Positions 23,979 to 33,269 are shown, counted from the first letter of the stretch. The stretch is DNA of 47,445 nt from Candidatus Geothermincola secundus (GCA_015711755.1 JACVIY010000005.1:1-47445); one strand, 5' to 3'. The notes: generated by a model from the sequence alone, not told the origin. Numbers and translations are program-made.

Positions 23979-25925
23979 ATGGCAGAGATCGAGGACTTCG
24001 GAGAACTCACGTCCTGTGAAGCGAGCATCGAAATGCTCAGGAAAGCGGCGGAGGAGGGGCAGGAGACCGCCTTCGACCGGGTGGCGCAGCAGAAGGGGTG
24101 CGCCTTCGGGGAGGCGGGGAGCTGCTGCCGCATCTGCGCCATGGGTCCGTGCCGCATCAACCCCAAGAAGCCCGACGAGTCCAGGGGCGTGTGCGGCGCC
24201 ACCATGGACACCATTGTGGCCCGCAATTTCGCCCGCATGATCGCCGGGGGATCCTCCGCCCATTCCGACCACGGCCGGGCGGTGGCCGAGACCCTGATCA
24301 TGGCGGCCAAGGGGGAGACGGCCGACTACGAGGTGAAGGACCGCATCAAGCTGCTGGAGGTGGCCGCCGACCTGGGCGTGGAGGTGGGCGACCGCGACAT
24401 CAACGACATCGCCCTGGAGGTGGGGGAGCGGTGCCTGGCCATGTTCGGGCAGCAGGAAGGCGAGCTGGCCTTGGCCCAGCGCGCCCCCGAGCCCCGCAAG
24501 GAGATATGGCGCAAACTGGGCGTATTCCCCCGCGGCATCGACCGCGAGGTGGTGGAGATGATGCACCGCACCTCCATCGGGGTGGACCAGGATTATGAGA
24601 ACATCCTGCTGCAGGGCACCCGCTGCGCCCTGGCGGACGGCTGGGGCGGCTCCATGATCGGGACCGAGCTGCAGGACATCCTCTTCGGGACCCCCACTCC
24701 GCTGGAGAGCAAGGTGAACCTGGGGGTGCTCAAGGAGGACGAGGTCAACATCGTGGTGCACGGCCATGAGCCGCTTCTCTCGGAGATGATCGTTCTGGCC
24801 GCCTCCCTCCCGGAGATGCTGGAGAAGGCCAGGGCCGCCGGGGCCAAAGGCATCAACCTGGCGGGCATCTGCTGCACCGCCAACGAGGTCCTCACCCGCC
24901 ACGGCGTGCCCATCGCCGGAAACGTGCTGCAGCAGGAGCTGGCCATCCTCACCGGGGCGGTGGAGGCCATGATCGTCGACGTGCAGTGCGTCTATCAGGG
25001 CATCGGCCAGATCGCCAGCTGCTTCCACACGGACATCATCACCACCTCGCCGCGAGCCAAGATGCCCCATGCCAAGCACATCGAGTTCCACGAGGACCAC
25101 GCCCTGGAGACGGCCAAGAAGATCGTCTCCGAGGCCATCGACAACTTCAAGAACCGCGGCAAGGTCCAGATCCCCTCGAACACCGAGTCGCTCATCGCCG
25201 GCTTCAATCACGAGTACATCAACTACATGCTGGGCGGGCGCTATCGCGCTTCCTACCGCCCCTTAAACGACGCGGTCATCGACGGGCGCATCCGCGGCGT
25301 GGTCGGGGTGGTGGGCTGCAATAACCCCCGGGTCAAGCACGACGACATCCACACCCGGGTGGTGCGCGAGCTCATAGCCAACGGCTGCCTGGTGCTGATG
25401 ACCGGCTGCGCCGCCCAGTCGGTGGCCAAGGCCGGGCTGATGCTGCCCGAGGTGGCCCGGGAGATCTGCCCGCAGGGGCTGTGGGAGGTATGCGAGGCGG
25501 TGGGCATCCCGCCGGTCCTTCACTGCGGCTCCTGCGTGGACAACAGCCGCATCCTCATCGCCGCCACCGCCATGGTGCACGAGGGGGGCTTGGGCGATGA
25601 CATAAGCGATCTGCCCGCGGCGGGCTGCGCCCCCGAGTGGATGAGCGAGAAGGCCATCGCCATCGGGCAGTACTTCGTCACCTCCGGCGTTTACACGGTG
25701 TTCGGGGTGAAGTGGCCCACGCTGGGCAGCAAGGCGGTCACCGACCTGCTCTTCGAGAAGTACAAGGACCTCTACAAGAACTGCTGGGACTACGAGCCCG
25801 ACCCGGAGAAGATGGTGGGCAAGATCCTCAACGTCATCGACAACAAGCGCGAGGCGCTGGGCATCTCCGCCAAGCGGGAGAGGGTCCTCTTCGACATGGC
25901 CATGAGAAGAGAGCTGGAGGTCTGA
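23979..25925 (+). CDS. cooS: Nickel carbon monoxide dehydrogenase, catalytic subunit
   Basis: A 648-residue Ni-Fe-S enzyme (AcsA/CooS) that reduces CO2 to CO for acetyl-CoA synthase. The N-terminal D/B-cluster cysteines are in KGCAFGEAGSCCRICAMGPC and GVCGAT. C-cluster ligands are visible in VHGHEPLLSEM (His), GICCTANE, VDVQCVYQ, VVGCNN, TGCAAQSVAK and HCGSCVDNSR. Length and order match bacterial homodimeric CODH. It is three bases upstream of acsB, so the two are tightly coupled and probably form the bifunctional CODH/ACS complex. Confidence 0.97.
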   Translation: MAEIEDFGELTSCEASIEMLRKAAEEGQETAFDRVAQQKGCAFGEAGSCCRICAMGPCRINPKKPDESRGVCGATMDTIVARNFARMIAGGSSAHSDHGRAVAETLIMAAKGETADYEVKDRIKLLEVAADLGVEVGDRDINDIALEVGERCLAMFGQQEGELALAQRAPEPRKEIWRKLGVFPRGIDREVVEMMHRTSIGVDQDYENILLQGTRCALADGWGGSMIGTELQDILFGTPTPLESKVNLGVLKEDEVNIVVHGHEPLLSEMIVLAASLPEMLEKARAAGAKGINLAGICCTANEVLTRHGVPIAGNVLQQELAILTGAVEAMIVDVQCVYQGIGQIASCFHTDIITTSPRAKMPHAKHIEFHEDHALETAKKIVSEAIDNFKNRGKVQIPSNTESLIAGFNHEYINYMLGGRYRASYRPLNDAVIDGRIRGVVGVVGCNNPRVKHDDIHTRVVRELIANGCLVLMTGCAAQSVAKAGLMLPEVAREICPQGLWEVCEAVGIPPVLHCGSCVDNSRILIAATAMVHEGGLGDDISDLPAAGCAPEWMSEKAIAIGQYFVTSGVYTVFGVKWPTLGSKAVTDLLFEKYKDLYKNCWDYEPDPEKMVGKILNVIDNKREALGISAKRERVLFDMAMRRELEV

Positions 25926-25928
25926 TAT

Positions 25929-28109
25929 ATGAGCAGGATAATCGCAACCGCGGCTATCAAGGGCGCCTATAAAGAGGTCGCCGAGGCGAAAAGGATGTTC
26001 AACGAGACCCTGGAGGCGGCGGGGGCCACCGCCAAGGTGGAGTTCCCCAACACCGCCTACTACCTGCCCATCATCTACGGTCTTTCCGGCATCAAGGTGG
26101 AGAAGGTGGAGGACATGGCCAAGGTACTGGAGCTGTGCGATCAGCTTCTCCCCCCCATGCCCAAGGCCCGCCACTGGGTCCCCTATCTGGGGCATACCCT
26201 GGACGCGGGCATCGCCACCCTCTTCGCCGGGGAGATCATCGAGGGATGCAAATACGTCACCAACCCCCCCGTGGACGACGTGTGGCTGGGGGCGGCTGAC
26301 GACGTCATCATGCGGGAGCGCGGGGTGGAGTTCGTGGACGGCACCGCCCCCGGGTTCTGCGCCCTCACCGGCCTGGCCTCCAGCGCGGAGATGGCCGAGA
26401 AGATCGTCATCGAGCTGCTGGAGAAGAACCTTTACGTGTGGATGAGCGGCCACATCGACGGCAAGACCATCACCGAGCAGCTGCTGGAGCGGGAGCGGCA
26501 GCTGGGTTGGGACACCCGCACCGTTCCCTACGGCAAGGAGATGTCCTCCGCGGTGTACTCCCTGGGGTTCGCCGCCCGGGCGGCCATGAGCTTCGGCGGC
26601 GCCCAGCCCGGCGATTTCAGGAAAGTGCTCCGCTACAACAAGAACCGCATCTTCGCCTTCGTGCTGGCCCTGGATTACGTGGACGAGCAGAAATACGCGT
26701 ACGCGGCGGGGGCCATCAACTACGGATTCCCCACCATCGCCAACACCCCCATACCTCAGATCTTGCCCACCGGCGTGTGCACCTATGAGCACGTCGTGTC
26801 CAACGTGCCCGAGGAGGAGATCGTCCAGAAATGCGTGGAGGTGCGCGGCCTGAAGATCCAGATCACCAAGGTCCCCATCCCCATGGCCTACGGCCCCGCC
26901 TTCGAGGGCGAGCGCATCGGCAAGGCGGATATGTACGTGCAGTTCGGCGGGAACATCACCCCCGCCTTCGAGTACGTGCGCATGCGGGAGATGGACGAGG
27001 TCACCGACGGCAAGATAGAGGTGATCGGTCCGGAGATCGACGACGTCGAGGAAGGCAGCGCCCTGCCCCTGGGCATCGTGGTGGAGGTGGCCGGCCGCAA
27101 GATGCAGGAGGATTTCGAGTCCATCCTGGAGCGCCAGTGCCATCACCTCATCAACGGGGCGGAGGGCATCTGGCACATGGGCCAGCGCGACATCGTCTGG
27201 ACCCGCATCAGCAAAAAGGCCAAGGAGAAGGGCTTCAAGATCCGCCACTACGGCGAGATCCTCCACGCCAAGCTGCTCTCCGATTTCCCCGCCATCGTGG
27301 ACAAGGTGCAGGTGACCATCTACACCGACCTGGCCGAGGTGGAAAAGTGGCAGGAGATCGCCCGACAGGCCTACCGCTATCGCGACGAGAAGACCGCGGG
27401 CATGACCGACGAGTCGGTGGACACCTTCTATTCCTGCACCCTCTGCCAGTCCTTCGCCCCCACCCACGTCTGCGTGATCACTCCCGAGCGGCTGGGTCTG
27501 TGCGGCGCCTACAACTGGCTGGACGGCAAGGCCGCCTACGAGATAGACCCCACCGGGCCCAACCAGCCCATCAAGAAGGGCGAGCCCATCGATGAGGTCA
27601 AGGGGCAGTGGAAGAACGTCAACGAGTTCGTGAAAGAGAAATCAGGGGGAGTCTCCGAGGCCTTCAACGCTTATACGATGATGGAGGACCCCATGACCTC
27701 CTGCGGATGCTTCGAATGCATAGTGGCCTTCCTGCCGCTCTGCAACGGGGTGATGATCGTCAACCGCGAGTACACCGGCATGACCCCCTGCGGCATGACC
27801 TTCTCCACCTTGGCCGGATCGGTGGGCGGCGGGGCCCAGACCCCCGGCTTCATCGGCATCGGCAAGGTCTACATCACCTCCAAGAAGTTCATCAGCGCCG
27901 ACGGCGGCTTCCAGCGCATAGTGTGGATGCCCAAGGCGCTGAAGGAGATGCTGCACGAACAGCTGGTGAAGCGCTGCGAGGAGATCGGCGACCCCGACTT
28001 CATCAACAAGATCGCCGACGAGGACGTGGGGGTGGACGAGGAGACCCTGCTCCCCTGGCTGGAGGAGAAGGGCCATCCCGCCCTGACCATGGATCCCATG
28101 CTGGCCTGA
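25929..28109 (+). CDS. acsB: Acetyl-CoA synthase, CODH/ACS alpha subunit
   Basis: A 726-residue enzyme that joins a methyl group, CO and CoA at the A-cluster. Ligands are readable: Cys503, Cys506, Cys515 and Cys525 for the 4Fe-4S cubane, and the Cys592-Gly-Cys594 motif (TSCGCFEC) for the distal nickel. Each is offset by exactly three from Moorella thermoacetica (506, 509, 518, 528, 595, 597). The N-terminal CooS-interacting domain is present, so this is the full bacterial form and not the shorter archaeal one. ATG 25929 lies directly after the cooS stop. Confidence 0.98.
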   Translation: MSRIIATAAIKGAYKEVAEAKRMFNETLEAAGATAKVEFPNTAYYLPIIYGLSGIKVEKVEDMAKVLELCDQLLPPMPKARHWVPYLGHTLDAGIATLFAGEIIEGCKYVTNPPVDDVWLGAADDVIMRERGVEFVDGTAPGFCALTGLASSAEMAEKIVIELLEKNLYVWMSGHIDGKTITEQLLERERQLGWDTRTVPYGKEMSSAVYSLGFAARAAMSFGGAQPGDFRKVLRYNKNRIFAFVLALDYVDEQKYAYAAGAINYGFPTIANTPIPQILPTGVCTYEHVVSNVPEEEIVQKCVEVRGLKIQITKVPIPMAYGPAFEGERIGKADMYVQFGGNITPAFEYVRMREMDEVTDGKIEVIGPEIDDVEEGSALPLGIVVEVAGRKMQEDFESILERQCHHLINGAEGIWHMGQRDIVWTRISKKAKEKGFKIRHYGEILHAKLLSDFPAIVDKVQVTIYTDLAEVEKWQEIARQAYRYRDEKTAGMTDESVDTFYSCTLCQSFAPTHVCVITPERLGLCGAYNWLDGKAAYEIDPTGPNQPIKKGEPIDEVKGQWKNVNEFVKEKSGGVSEAFNAYTMMEDPMTSCGCFECIVAFLPLCNGVMIVNREYTGMTPCGMTFSTLAGSVGGGAQTPGFIGIGKVYITSKKFISADGGFQRIVWMPKALKEMLHEQLVKRCEEIGDPDFINKIADEDVGVDEETLLPWLEEKGHPALTMDPMLA

Positions 28110-28117
28110 TCGCGTGA

Positions 28118-28139
28118 GGGGGAGCATCATCCCTCCCCC
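28118..28139 (+). other. Small GC hairpin between acsB and acsC
   Basis: GGGGGAG and CTCCCCC form a 7-bp stem with an 8-base loop, eight bases after the acsB stop. No T-tract follows. It may tune expression of acsC relative to acsB; its function is not shown. Confidence 0.4.
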
Positions 28140-28197
28140 GGGCGTGGAGAGGAAGGACATACGCAGGTAGCGAGGTCTTGAGAGGAAGGAGAAGGAT

Positions 28198-29547
28198 ATG
28201 GGACTTTCGGGCCTGGATATCTTCAAGAAGCTGCCAAAGACCAACTGTAAGGAATGCAACTTCCCCACCTGCCTCGCCTTCGCCATGAAGCTGGCGCAGG
28301 GCCAGGCCAACCTGGACGACTGCCCCTATGTCTCCGACGAGGTGAGGGCGGAGCTCTCCGAGGCCAGCGCGCCGCCCATCCGCGGGGTCACCGTGGGAAC
28401 GGGCGATCAGGCCTTCAAGGTGGGGGAGGAGCTGGTGCTCTTCCGCCACGAGAAGACCTTCTTTAACCCCACCGTTTTCGGGGTGCTCATTTCCGACGAC
28501 ATGCCCCAAGACCAGGTGGAGAAACTGGTCAAGCAGGCGGAAGAATGCGAGCACGAGAGGGTGGGCGTCATCCTCAAGGTGGGGGTCTTGGCCCTGAAAT
28601 GCGCTTCCGGCGACGCTTCCAAGTTCGCCTCGCTGGTGGAGAAGGTCAAAGGGCTCTCCGCCAAGCCCCTCATCCTCATGAGCGAGGACCCCGCGGTGCT
28701 CAAGGCGGGAGCGGAGGCGGCGGGGGACGTGAACCCGCTGCTGTACGCGGCCACCGAGGCCAATATCGAGGCCGTGGGCGAGCTGGCCAAGGAGAAGGGC
28801 CTGCCGCTGGCGGTCAAGGACGCTGATCTGGGCAAGCTGGCCGAGCTCTCCGAGAAGCTCACCGGCATGGGGCTCAAGGACATGGTGCTGGACCCGGCGC
28901 CGCGCAGCCCCAAGGACAGCTTCACCGACCTGGTGGCCATAAGAAGGGCGGCGCTCAAGGACAAGTTCAAGCCCTTCGGCTTCCCCGTCATAACCTTCCC
29001 CTGCGAGGAGACCGACGACGAGCTCTACGAGACGGTTCTGGCGGCCCTGTACACCTGCAAGTACGGCGGCATCGTCATCCTCTCCCACGCCGAGCAGTGG
29101 AGGATGTACCCCCTGCTGGTGCTGGCCTTGAACATATACACCGACCCCCAGCGCCCCATGGCCGTGGACTCCAAGTTCTACGAGATCGGTGCTCCCGACG
29201 AGAACAGCCCGGTCCTGGTCACCAGCAACTTCTCCCTGACCTACTTCATCGTCTCCGGGGAGATCGAGGGGAGCAAGGTGCCGGCCTGGCTGGGAGTTGT
29301 GGACACCGACGGACAGTCCGTGCTCACCGCCTGGGCCGCGGGAAAGTTCGTCCCCGAGGCCATCGCCAAGTTCATCAACACCTCGGGAATAGCCGACAAG
29401 GTCAAACACCGCAAGCTGATCATACCCGGCTACGTGGCCCAGATCTCCGGCGAACTGGACGAGGAACTGCCGGACTGGGAGATCGTCATCGGCACCCGCG
29501 AGGCGGCGGACCTGCCTGCTTTTCTCAGGCAGTTCTCGACCTCGTGA
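28198..29547 (+). CDS. acsC: CODH/ACS corrinoid iron-sulfur protein large subunit
   Basis: A 449-residue subunit that binds the corrinoid and one 4Fe-4S cluster. The N-terminal cluster ligands are Cys17, Cys20, Cys25 and Cys42 (NCKECNFPTC then DDCPY). The central TIM barrel follows, and the C-terminal Rossmann-like corrinoid domain begins around residue 320 (VTSNFSLTYFIVSGEIEGSK). Size and cluster spacing match Moorella AcsC. ATG 28198 has AGGAAGGAGAAGG just upstream. It accepts methyl from methyl-THF through AcsE, is reactivated by AcsV, and donates to AcsB. Confidence 0.97.
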   Translation: MGLSGLDIFKKLPKTNCKECNFPTCLAFAMKLAQGQANLDDCPYVSDEVRAELSEASAPPIRGVTVGTGDQAFKVGEELVLFRHEKTFFNPTVFGVLISDDMPQDQVEKLVKQAEECEHERVGVILKVGVLALKCASGDASKFASLVEKVKGLSAKPLILMSEDPAVLKAGAEAAGDVNPLLYAATEANIEAVGELAKEKGLPLAVKDADLGKLAELSEKLTGMGLKDMVLDPAPRSPKDSFTDLVAIRRAALKDKFKPFGFPVITFPCEETDDELYETVLAALYTCKYGGIVILSHAEQWRMYPLLVLALNIYTDPQRPMAVDSKFYEIGAPDENSPVLVTSNFSLTYFIVSGEIEGSKVPAWLGVVDTDGQSVLTAWAAGKFVPEAIAKFINTSGIADKVKHRKLIIPGYVAQISGELDEELPDWEIVIGTREAADLPAFLRQFSTS

Positions 29548-29655
29548 TGGCCGCGGGGCGCAAGAAAGACCCTGTTGGCGCAGGGAGGTCGGCGCCGTGG
29601 TAATGGGAGTCGGCGCATGCGGCAAATATCGGAGCGATAAGAGGAGGAACGACAG

Positions 29656-30318
29656 ATGATCATCACCAAGTCCAAGCCCTTCGAGGAGGTGCTCAAGGAG
29701 CTGGAAGGCCAGGATAAGGTCTTCATCATAGGCTGCGGCTCCTGTGCCACCACCTGCGAAACGGGGGGCGAGCCCCAGGTGGCGGAGATGAAGGCCCGGC
29801 TGGAGGCGGAGGGCAAGACCGTCACCGGGACCGTGGTCTACGAGGAGGTCTGCCACGAGCTCAACACCAAGCGCAAGTTCCGCGAGAACAAGGAGGCGGT
29901 GGAGGCGGCCGAAGGCTTTCTGGTAATGTGCTGCGGGGCCGGCTGTCAGTCGGTGCGAGAGGCCACGGAGAAGGCGGTGCACCCCGCCTGCGACACCGTC
30001 TTCCTGGGCAACATCCTGCGCCTGGGCAACTTCCAGGAGAAGTGCTCTCTCTGCGGGGAGTGCGTGCTGGAGGAGTTCGGGGCCATCTGCCCGGTGACCC
30101 GCTGCCATAAGGGCATCCTCAACGGGCCCTGCGGGGGCACCGACAACGGCAAGTGCGAGACCGACCGGGAGAAGGACTGCGCCTGGACCCTCATCTACCA
30201 GCAGCTGGAGAAGGAAGGCAAGCTGGACCGCTTCCGCAAGATCTACGGGCCCAAGAACTGGCAGGCCAACATGAAGCCGGGACGGGTCATCTTCGAGAAG
30301 AAGGGGGGCGAGGAATAA
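29656..30318 (+). CDS. metV: Methylene-THF reductase partner, zinc-finger-like MetV
   Basis: A 220-residue Cys-rich protein. The N-terminal group is Cys27, Cys30, Cys34 (GCGSCATTC), followed by VMCCGAGCQSV and a C-terminal cluster CSLCGECVLEEFGAICP with CHKGILNGPCGG. This is the MetV pattern. MetV is the Fe-S partner of the acetogen-type MetF that passes electrons to its flavin. ATG 29656 follows AAGAGGAGG, and metF begins at the base after its stop codon. No HdrABC, MvhD or RnfC2 genes, which accompany metVF in Moorella, occur here. Confidence 0.92.
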   Translation: MIITKSKPFEEVLKELEGQDKVFIIGCGSCATTCETGGEPQVAEMKARLEAEGKTVTGTVVYEEVCHELNTKRKFRENKEAVEAAEGFLVMCCGAGCQSVREATEKAVHPACDTVFLGNILRLGNFQEKCSLCGECVLEEFGAICPVTRCHKGILNGPCGGTDNGKCETDREKDCAWTLIYQQLEKEGKLDRFRKIYGPKNWQANMKPGRVIFEKKGGEE

Positions 30319-31248
30319 ATGACGCTGCTCATCGAAAAACACGCCAAGCCTTCCATCCAGGAGGTCCTGGAGTCGGGGACCTTTCTGGTCACCGGGGAGA
30401 TAGGCCCGCCCAAGGGCACCGACATCGACGAGATGATCCACCATATCGACCTGCTCAAGGACAAGGTGCACGCCATGAACATCACCGACAACCAGTCCTC
30501 GGTGATGCGCTATCCCTCCCTGGCCACCGCCCTGATAATCAAGGAGAGGGGAGGCGAGCCCAATCTCCAGGTGACCTGCCGGGACCGCAACCGGCTGGCC
30601 ATAGAGGCCGACCTGCTCTTCGCCTACACCCGGGGCATACGCAGCGTCCTCTGCCTCACCGGCGATTCCATCCCGGTGGGCGATCACAAGGACGCCAAAG
30701 CGGTCTTCGACCTGGAGAGCGTGCAGCTGCTGCAGCTGATAAGGTCCATGGAGGAGGGCAAGGACTTGGGGGGGAACGACCTCAACGGGCCGGTGAAGTT
30801 CTACAAAGGAGCCATCGTCACCCCCGAGGCCAATCCCATCGAGCCCCAGATGATCAAGTTCGAGAAGAAGATCGAGGCGGGGGCGCAGTTCTTCCAGACC
30901 CAGGCCGTCTACGACATGGACAACTTCAAGCGCTTCATGGAGAAGGCCCGCAAGATAGACGACAAGGTGAAGATCTGCGCCGGCCTGGTGCTGCTGACCG
31001 GCCCGGGGCAGATAAAGTACATGAACAACAACGTCCCCGGCGTCTTCGTCCCCGAGGACCTGGCCAAGGAGATGGAGGAGGCGCCCAAGGAAGAGCGGCT
31101 GGCCACGGGTATCCGCATCATGGCTCGCCAGATCCGCATGTGCATCGACGAGAAGCTCTGCGACGGCGTGCACATCATGGCCATCGGCAAGGAGGATGTG
31201 GTCCCGCGCATCCTGGAAGAGGCCGGCGTGGACATCAACGAACTGTGA
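30319..31248 (+). CDS. metF: 5,10-methylenetetrahydrofolate reductase
   Basis: A 309-residue FAD-containing TIM-barrel enzyme reducing methylene-THF to methyl-THF. Seen are the GEIGPPKGTDI catalytic-Glu region near residue 28, MNITDNQSSVMRYPSLATA, and QVTCRDRNRLAIEADLLFA. LCLTGDSIPVGDH and FFQTQAVYDMDNFKRFM continue the match. These are family hallmarks of MetF-type reductases from acetogens. ATG directly abuts the metV stop (TAAATG), implying translational coupling and a MetVF complex. A GC-rich hairpin follows the gene. Confidence 0.95.
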   Translation: MTLLIEKHAKPSIQEVLESGTFLVTGEIGPPKGTDIDEMIHHIDLLKDKVHAMNITDNQSSVMRYPSLATALIIKERGGEPNLQVTCRDRNRLAIEADLLFAYTRGIRSVLCLTGDSIPVGDHKDAKAVFDLESVQLLQLIRSMEEGKDLGGNDLNGPVKFYKGAIVTPEANPIEPQMIKFEKKIEAGAQFFQTQAVYDMDNFKRFMEKARKIDDKVKICAGLVLLTGPGQIKYMNNNVPGVFVPEDLAKEMEEAPKEERLATGIRIMARQIRMCIDEKLCDGVHIMAIGKEDVVPRILEEAGVDINEL

Positions 31249-31257
31249 CGGTTTGAA

Positions 31258-31278
31258 CGGGGGGCCGCCGGCCCCCCG
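31258..31278 (+). terminator. GC-rich hairpin after metF
   Basis: CGGGGGGCC and GGCCCCCCG form a 9-bp stem with a 3-base loop, and GACGG/CCGTC can extend it with a bulge. It begins 10 bases after the metF stop. No T-run follows, so termination may be partial. I see no promoter in the 48 bases before the next gene. Confidence 0.5.
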
Positions 31279-31326
31279 CCGTCATTCATCGAGGGAGAAT
31301 ATCGGCACCGATCACAGAGCAAAGGC

Positions 31327-32364
31327 ATGCGCACCTTCAGCGGGCAGTGGACGGCTACCGCCATCGGCAGCCTCCCGCATACCGACGCGGCTGAGGCCTG
31401 CCGTTTGACTCTTTCATGCCTGAAAGAGGCCCCGACCTGGCCGCAGCTGCCCCGGCGTTCCTTCCTGGAGAACATGTACGTCCAATACGGCGAAGGCCTG
31501 CCGGGCCTGGTGGTGGACGAGGAAGGGCGCCGCGTATATTGCGAGGACCCCGACGACCACTGGGACGATGTTGAGGAATTCCTGCGGGATTGCGAGGAGG
31601 GGAGGTCGGAGCGCTTCGCCATATCGCCCCATCGCGCCGCGGGCCTGCATTCTTTCGTCGAGGCCTTAAAGGGAGGGGAGGGGGCTTACCCGCTTGTCAA
31701 AGGGCAGGTCACCGGGCCCTTCAGCTTCGGGCTCACCGTCACCGGGGCGGACGGGCGGCCCATCATCTACGATGAGACCTACGCCGACCTGCTGGTGCGG
31801 CTGTTGGGCGCCAAGGCCCGTTGGATGAGGGACCTGCTTGCTTCCACCGGCAGGGCGCGCCGGGTGCTGATCTTCTTCGACGAACCGTACCTCTCTATGG
31901 TGGGGTCGGCTTTGGTGAGCGTGCGGCCTGAGTATGTGGTGGAGGCGCTTGACCGCTGCATAGCCGATGCGGGATGCCTGACCGGCGTCCACTGCTGCGG
32001 CAACACCGACTGGTCGCTGCTGATGCGGACGAGGGTGGACGTCCTCAATTTCGACGCCTATGAATATCTCGAGAACTTGGCCCTGTATCCACGGGAGATG
32101 ACCTCGTTCTTGGAGAGAGGGGGGATGCTGGCCTGGGGAGTGGTGCCCAACGACGGCCGGGTTGAGGCGGAAACCCCCTCCGGCCTGAGGGAACGGCTGG
32201 AGGAAGGGCTGGCCCTCCTGGAAAAGCGCGGCGTTCCCTCGTCCCTGCTGGAAAGGGGCATGTTCGTCACCCCCAGCTGCGGCTTGGAAGGGACGGATGA
32301 GGGGACGGCGGAGTCCGTCTATAGGATGCTCAAAGCATTGGTGGAGGAGTTGAACCGGGGATGA
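31327..32364 (+). CDS. Core methionine synthase, MesB-like (MetE C-terminal-domain type)
   Basis: A 345-residue protein of the UROD/MetE TIM-barrel superfamily, about the size of the catalytic half of MetE. The N-terminus (TATAIGSLPHTDAAEACRL) is typical. Probable zinc ligands for homocysteine are His and Cys in GVHCCGNTDW and the distal Cys in VTPSCGLEG; NFDAYEY is also conserved. Published work on core methionine synthases links the MesB family to anaerobes with the Wood-Ljungdahl pathway, predicting methyl transfer from the corrinoid iron-sulfur protein. The location between metF and acsE fits that. The stop overlaps the lipA start (ATGA). The ribosome-binding site is weak (AAAGG). Confidence 0.75.
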   Translation: MRTFSGQWTATAIGSLPHTDAAEACRLTLSCLKEAPTWPQLPRRSFLENMYVQYGEGLPGLVVDEEGRRVYCEDPDDHWDDVEEFLRDCEEGRSERFAISPHRAAGLHSFVEALKGGEGAYPLVKGQVTGPFSFGLTVTGADGRPIIYDETYADLLVRLLGAKARWMRDLLASTGRARRVLIFFDEPYLSMVGSALVSVRPEYVVEALDRCIADAGCLTGVHCCGNTDWSLLMRTRVDVLNFDAYEYLENLALYPREMTSFLERGGMLAWGVVPNDGRVEAETPSGLRERLEEGLALLEKRGVPSSLLERGMFVTPSCGLEGTDEGTAESVYRMLKALVEELNRG

Positions 32365-33269
32365 CGGCGGCTGGAGAGGCGGCGGCGAAGAAGGAGCGGG
32401 GGAAGGCCTCGGGCGGAGTGGATGAGCGCCTGCCCCGCTGGTTCCTGCAGCCGGTGCGGGCGGGCCGGGACATGAGGCGGGTGGAGGACGCCCTTTCCCG
32501 CCACCGCCTCAACACCGTGTGCAGAAGCGCCCGCTGTCCCAACCGCATGGAATGTTTCTCCCGCGGGACCGCCACCTTCATGGTGCTGGGAGACGTCTGC
32601 ACCCGCAGATGCCGCTTCTGCGGAGTGGACAAGGGGACCCCGGGGCCGGTCGATCCGCGGGAGCCGGAGCGGCTGGCGGAGGCGGCGGCTTCCCTGGGCC
32701 TGCGGTACGTGGTGGTGACCTCGGTGACCCGCGACGACCTGCCGGACGGTGGTGCGGGCCACTTCCGCCGTACGGTGGAGGAGCTGAGAAAGCGGCTCCC
32801 CGAGGCGGGCATAGAGCTGCTGGTCCCGGACTTCGCAGGGAGGCGCGAGTCGCTGGAGGCGGTCTTGGGAAGCCGTCCCCTGGTGCTCAACCACAATGTG
32901 GAGACGGTGGAGCGGCTCTACGAGAGAGTCCGTCCGGGGGCCTCGTACGCCAGGTCGCTCGAACTGCTGAAAAGGTCCGCTGAAGAGCCTGAAGGGCCCA
33001 TGGTCAAGAGCGGGTTGATGGTGGGACTGGGCGAGAGCAGGCGGGAACTGCGCAGGACCTTCGCCCAACTGGCGGGGGTCGGATGTGATATCCTGACGCT
33101 GGGACAGTACCTGCGCCCGCGCGCGGGATGCCTCGATGTCCAGAGATTCTATCCCCCGGAGGAGTTCGAGGAACTCAAGGCGGAGGCGGAGGAAGCGGGG
33201 ATAAACAGGGTCTTCGCCTCACCCCTGGTGCGGAGTTCCTACCGGGCGGAGGAGGGAGCGGTACGGTAA
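32361..33269 (+). CDS. lipA: Lipoyl synthase
   Basis: A 302-residue radical SAM enzyme inserting two sulfurs into octanoyl groups. The auxiliary cluster ligands are Cys54, Cys59 and Cys65 (CRSARCPNRMEC), the radical SAM cluster is Cys80-x3-Cys84-x2-Cys87 (CTRRCRFC), and the C-terminal serine ligand is in LVRSSYRA. Length and spacing are standard. ATG overlaps the preceding methionine synthase stop by four bases. A role in lipoylating glycine-cleavage H protein, which connects to methylene-THF, would fit the locus, but no gcv genes are in the window. Confidence 0.93.
   Translation: MTAAGEAAAKKERGKASGGVDERLPRWFLQPVRAGRDMRRVEDALSRHRLNTVCRSARCPNRMECFSRGTATFMVLGDVCTRRCRFCGVDKGTPGPVDPREPERLAEAAASLGLRYVVVTSVTRDDLPDGGAGHFRRTVEELRKRLPEAGIELLVPDFAGRRESLEAVLGSRPLVLNHNVETVERLYERVRPGASYARSLELLKRSAEEPEGPMVKSGLMVGLGESRRELRRTFAQLAGVGCDILTLGQYLRPRAGCLDVQRFYPPEEFEELKAEAEEAGINRVFASPLVRSSYRAEEGAVR

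Noticed and set aside
28003-31173. Very long minus-strand open frame (over 1000 codons) opposite acsC, metV and metF, and similar ones opposite acsV, folD and cooS/acsB
   Set aside because: Composition (His/Leu/Gly/Arg-rich) and exact antisense overlap with firmly identified genes show a GC codon-bias artefact.
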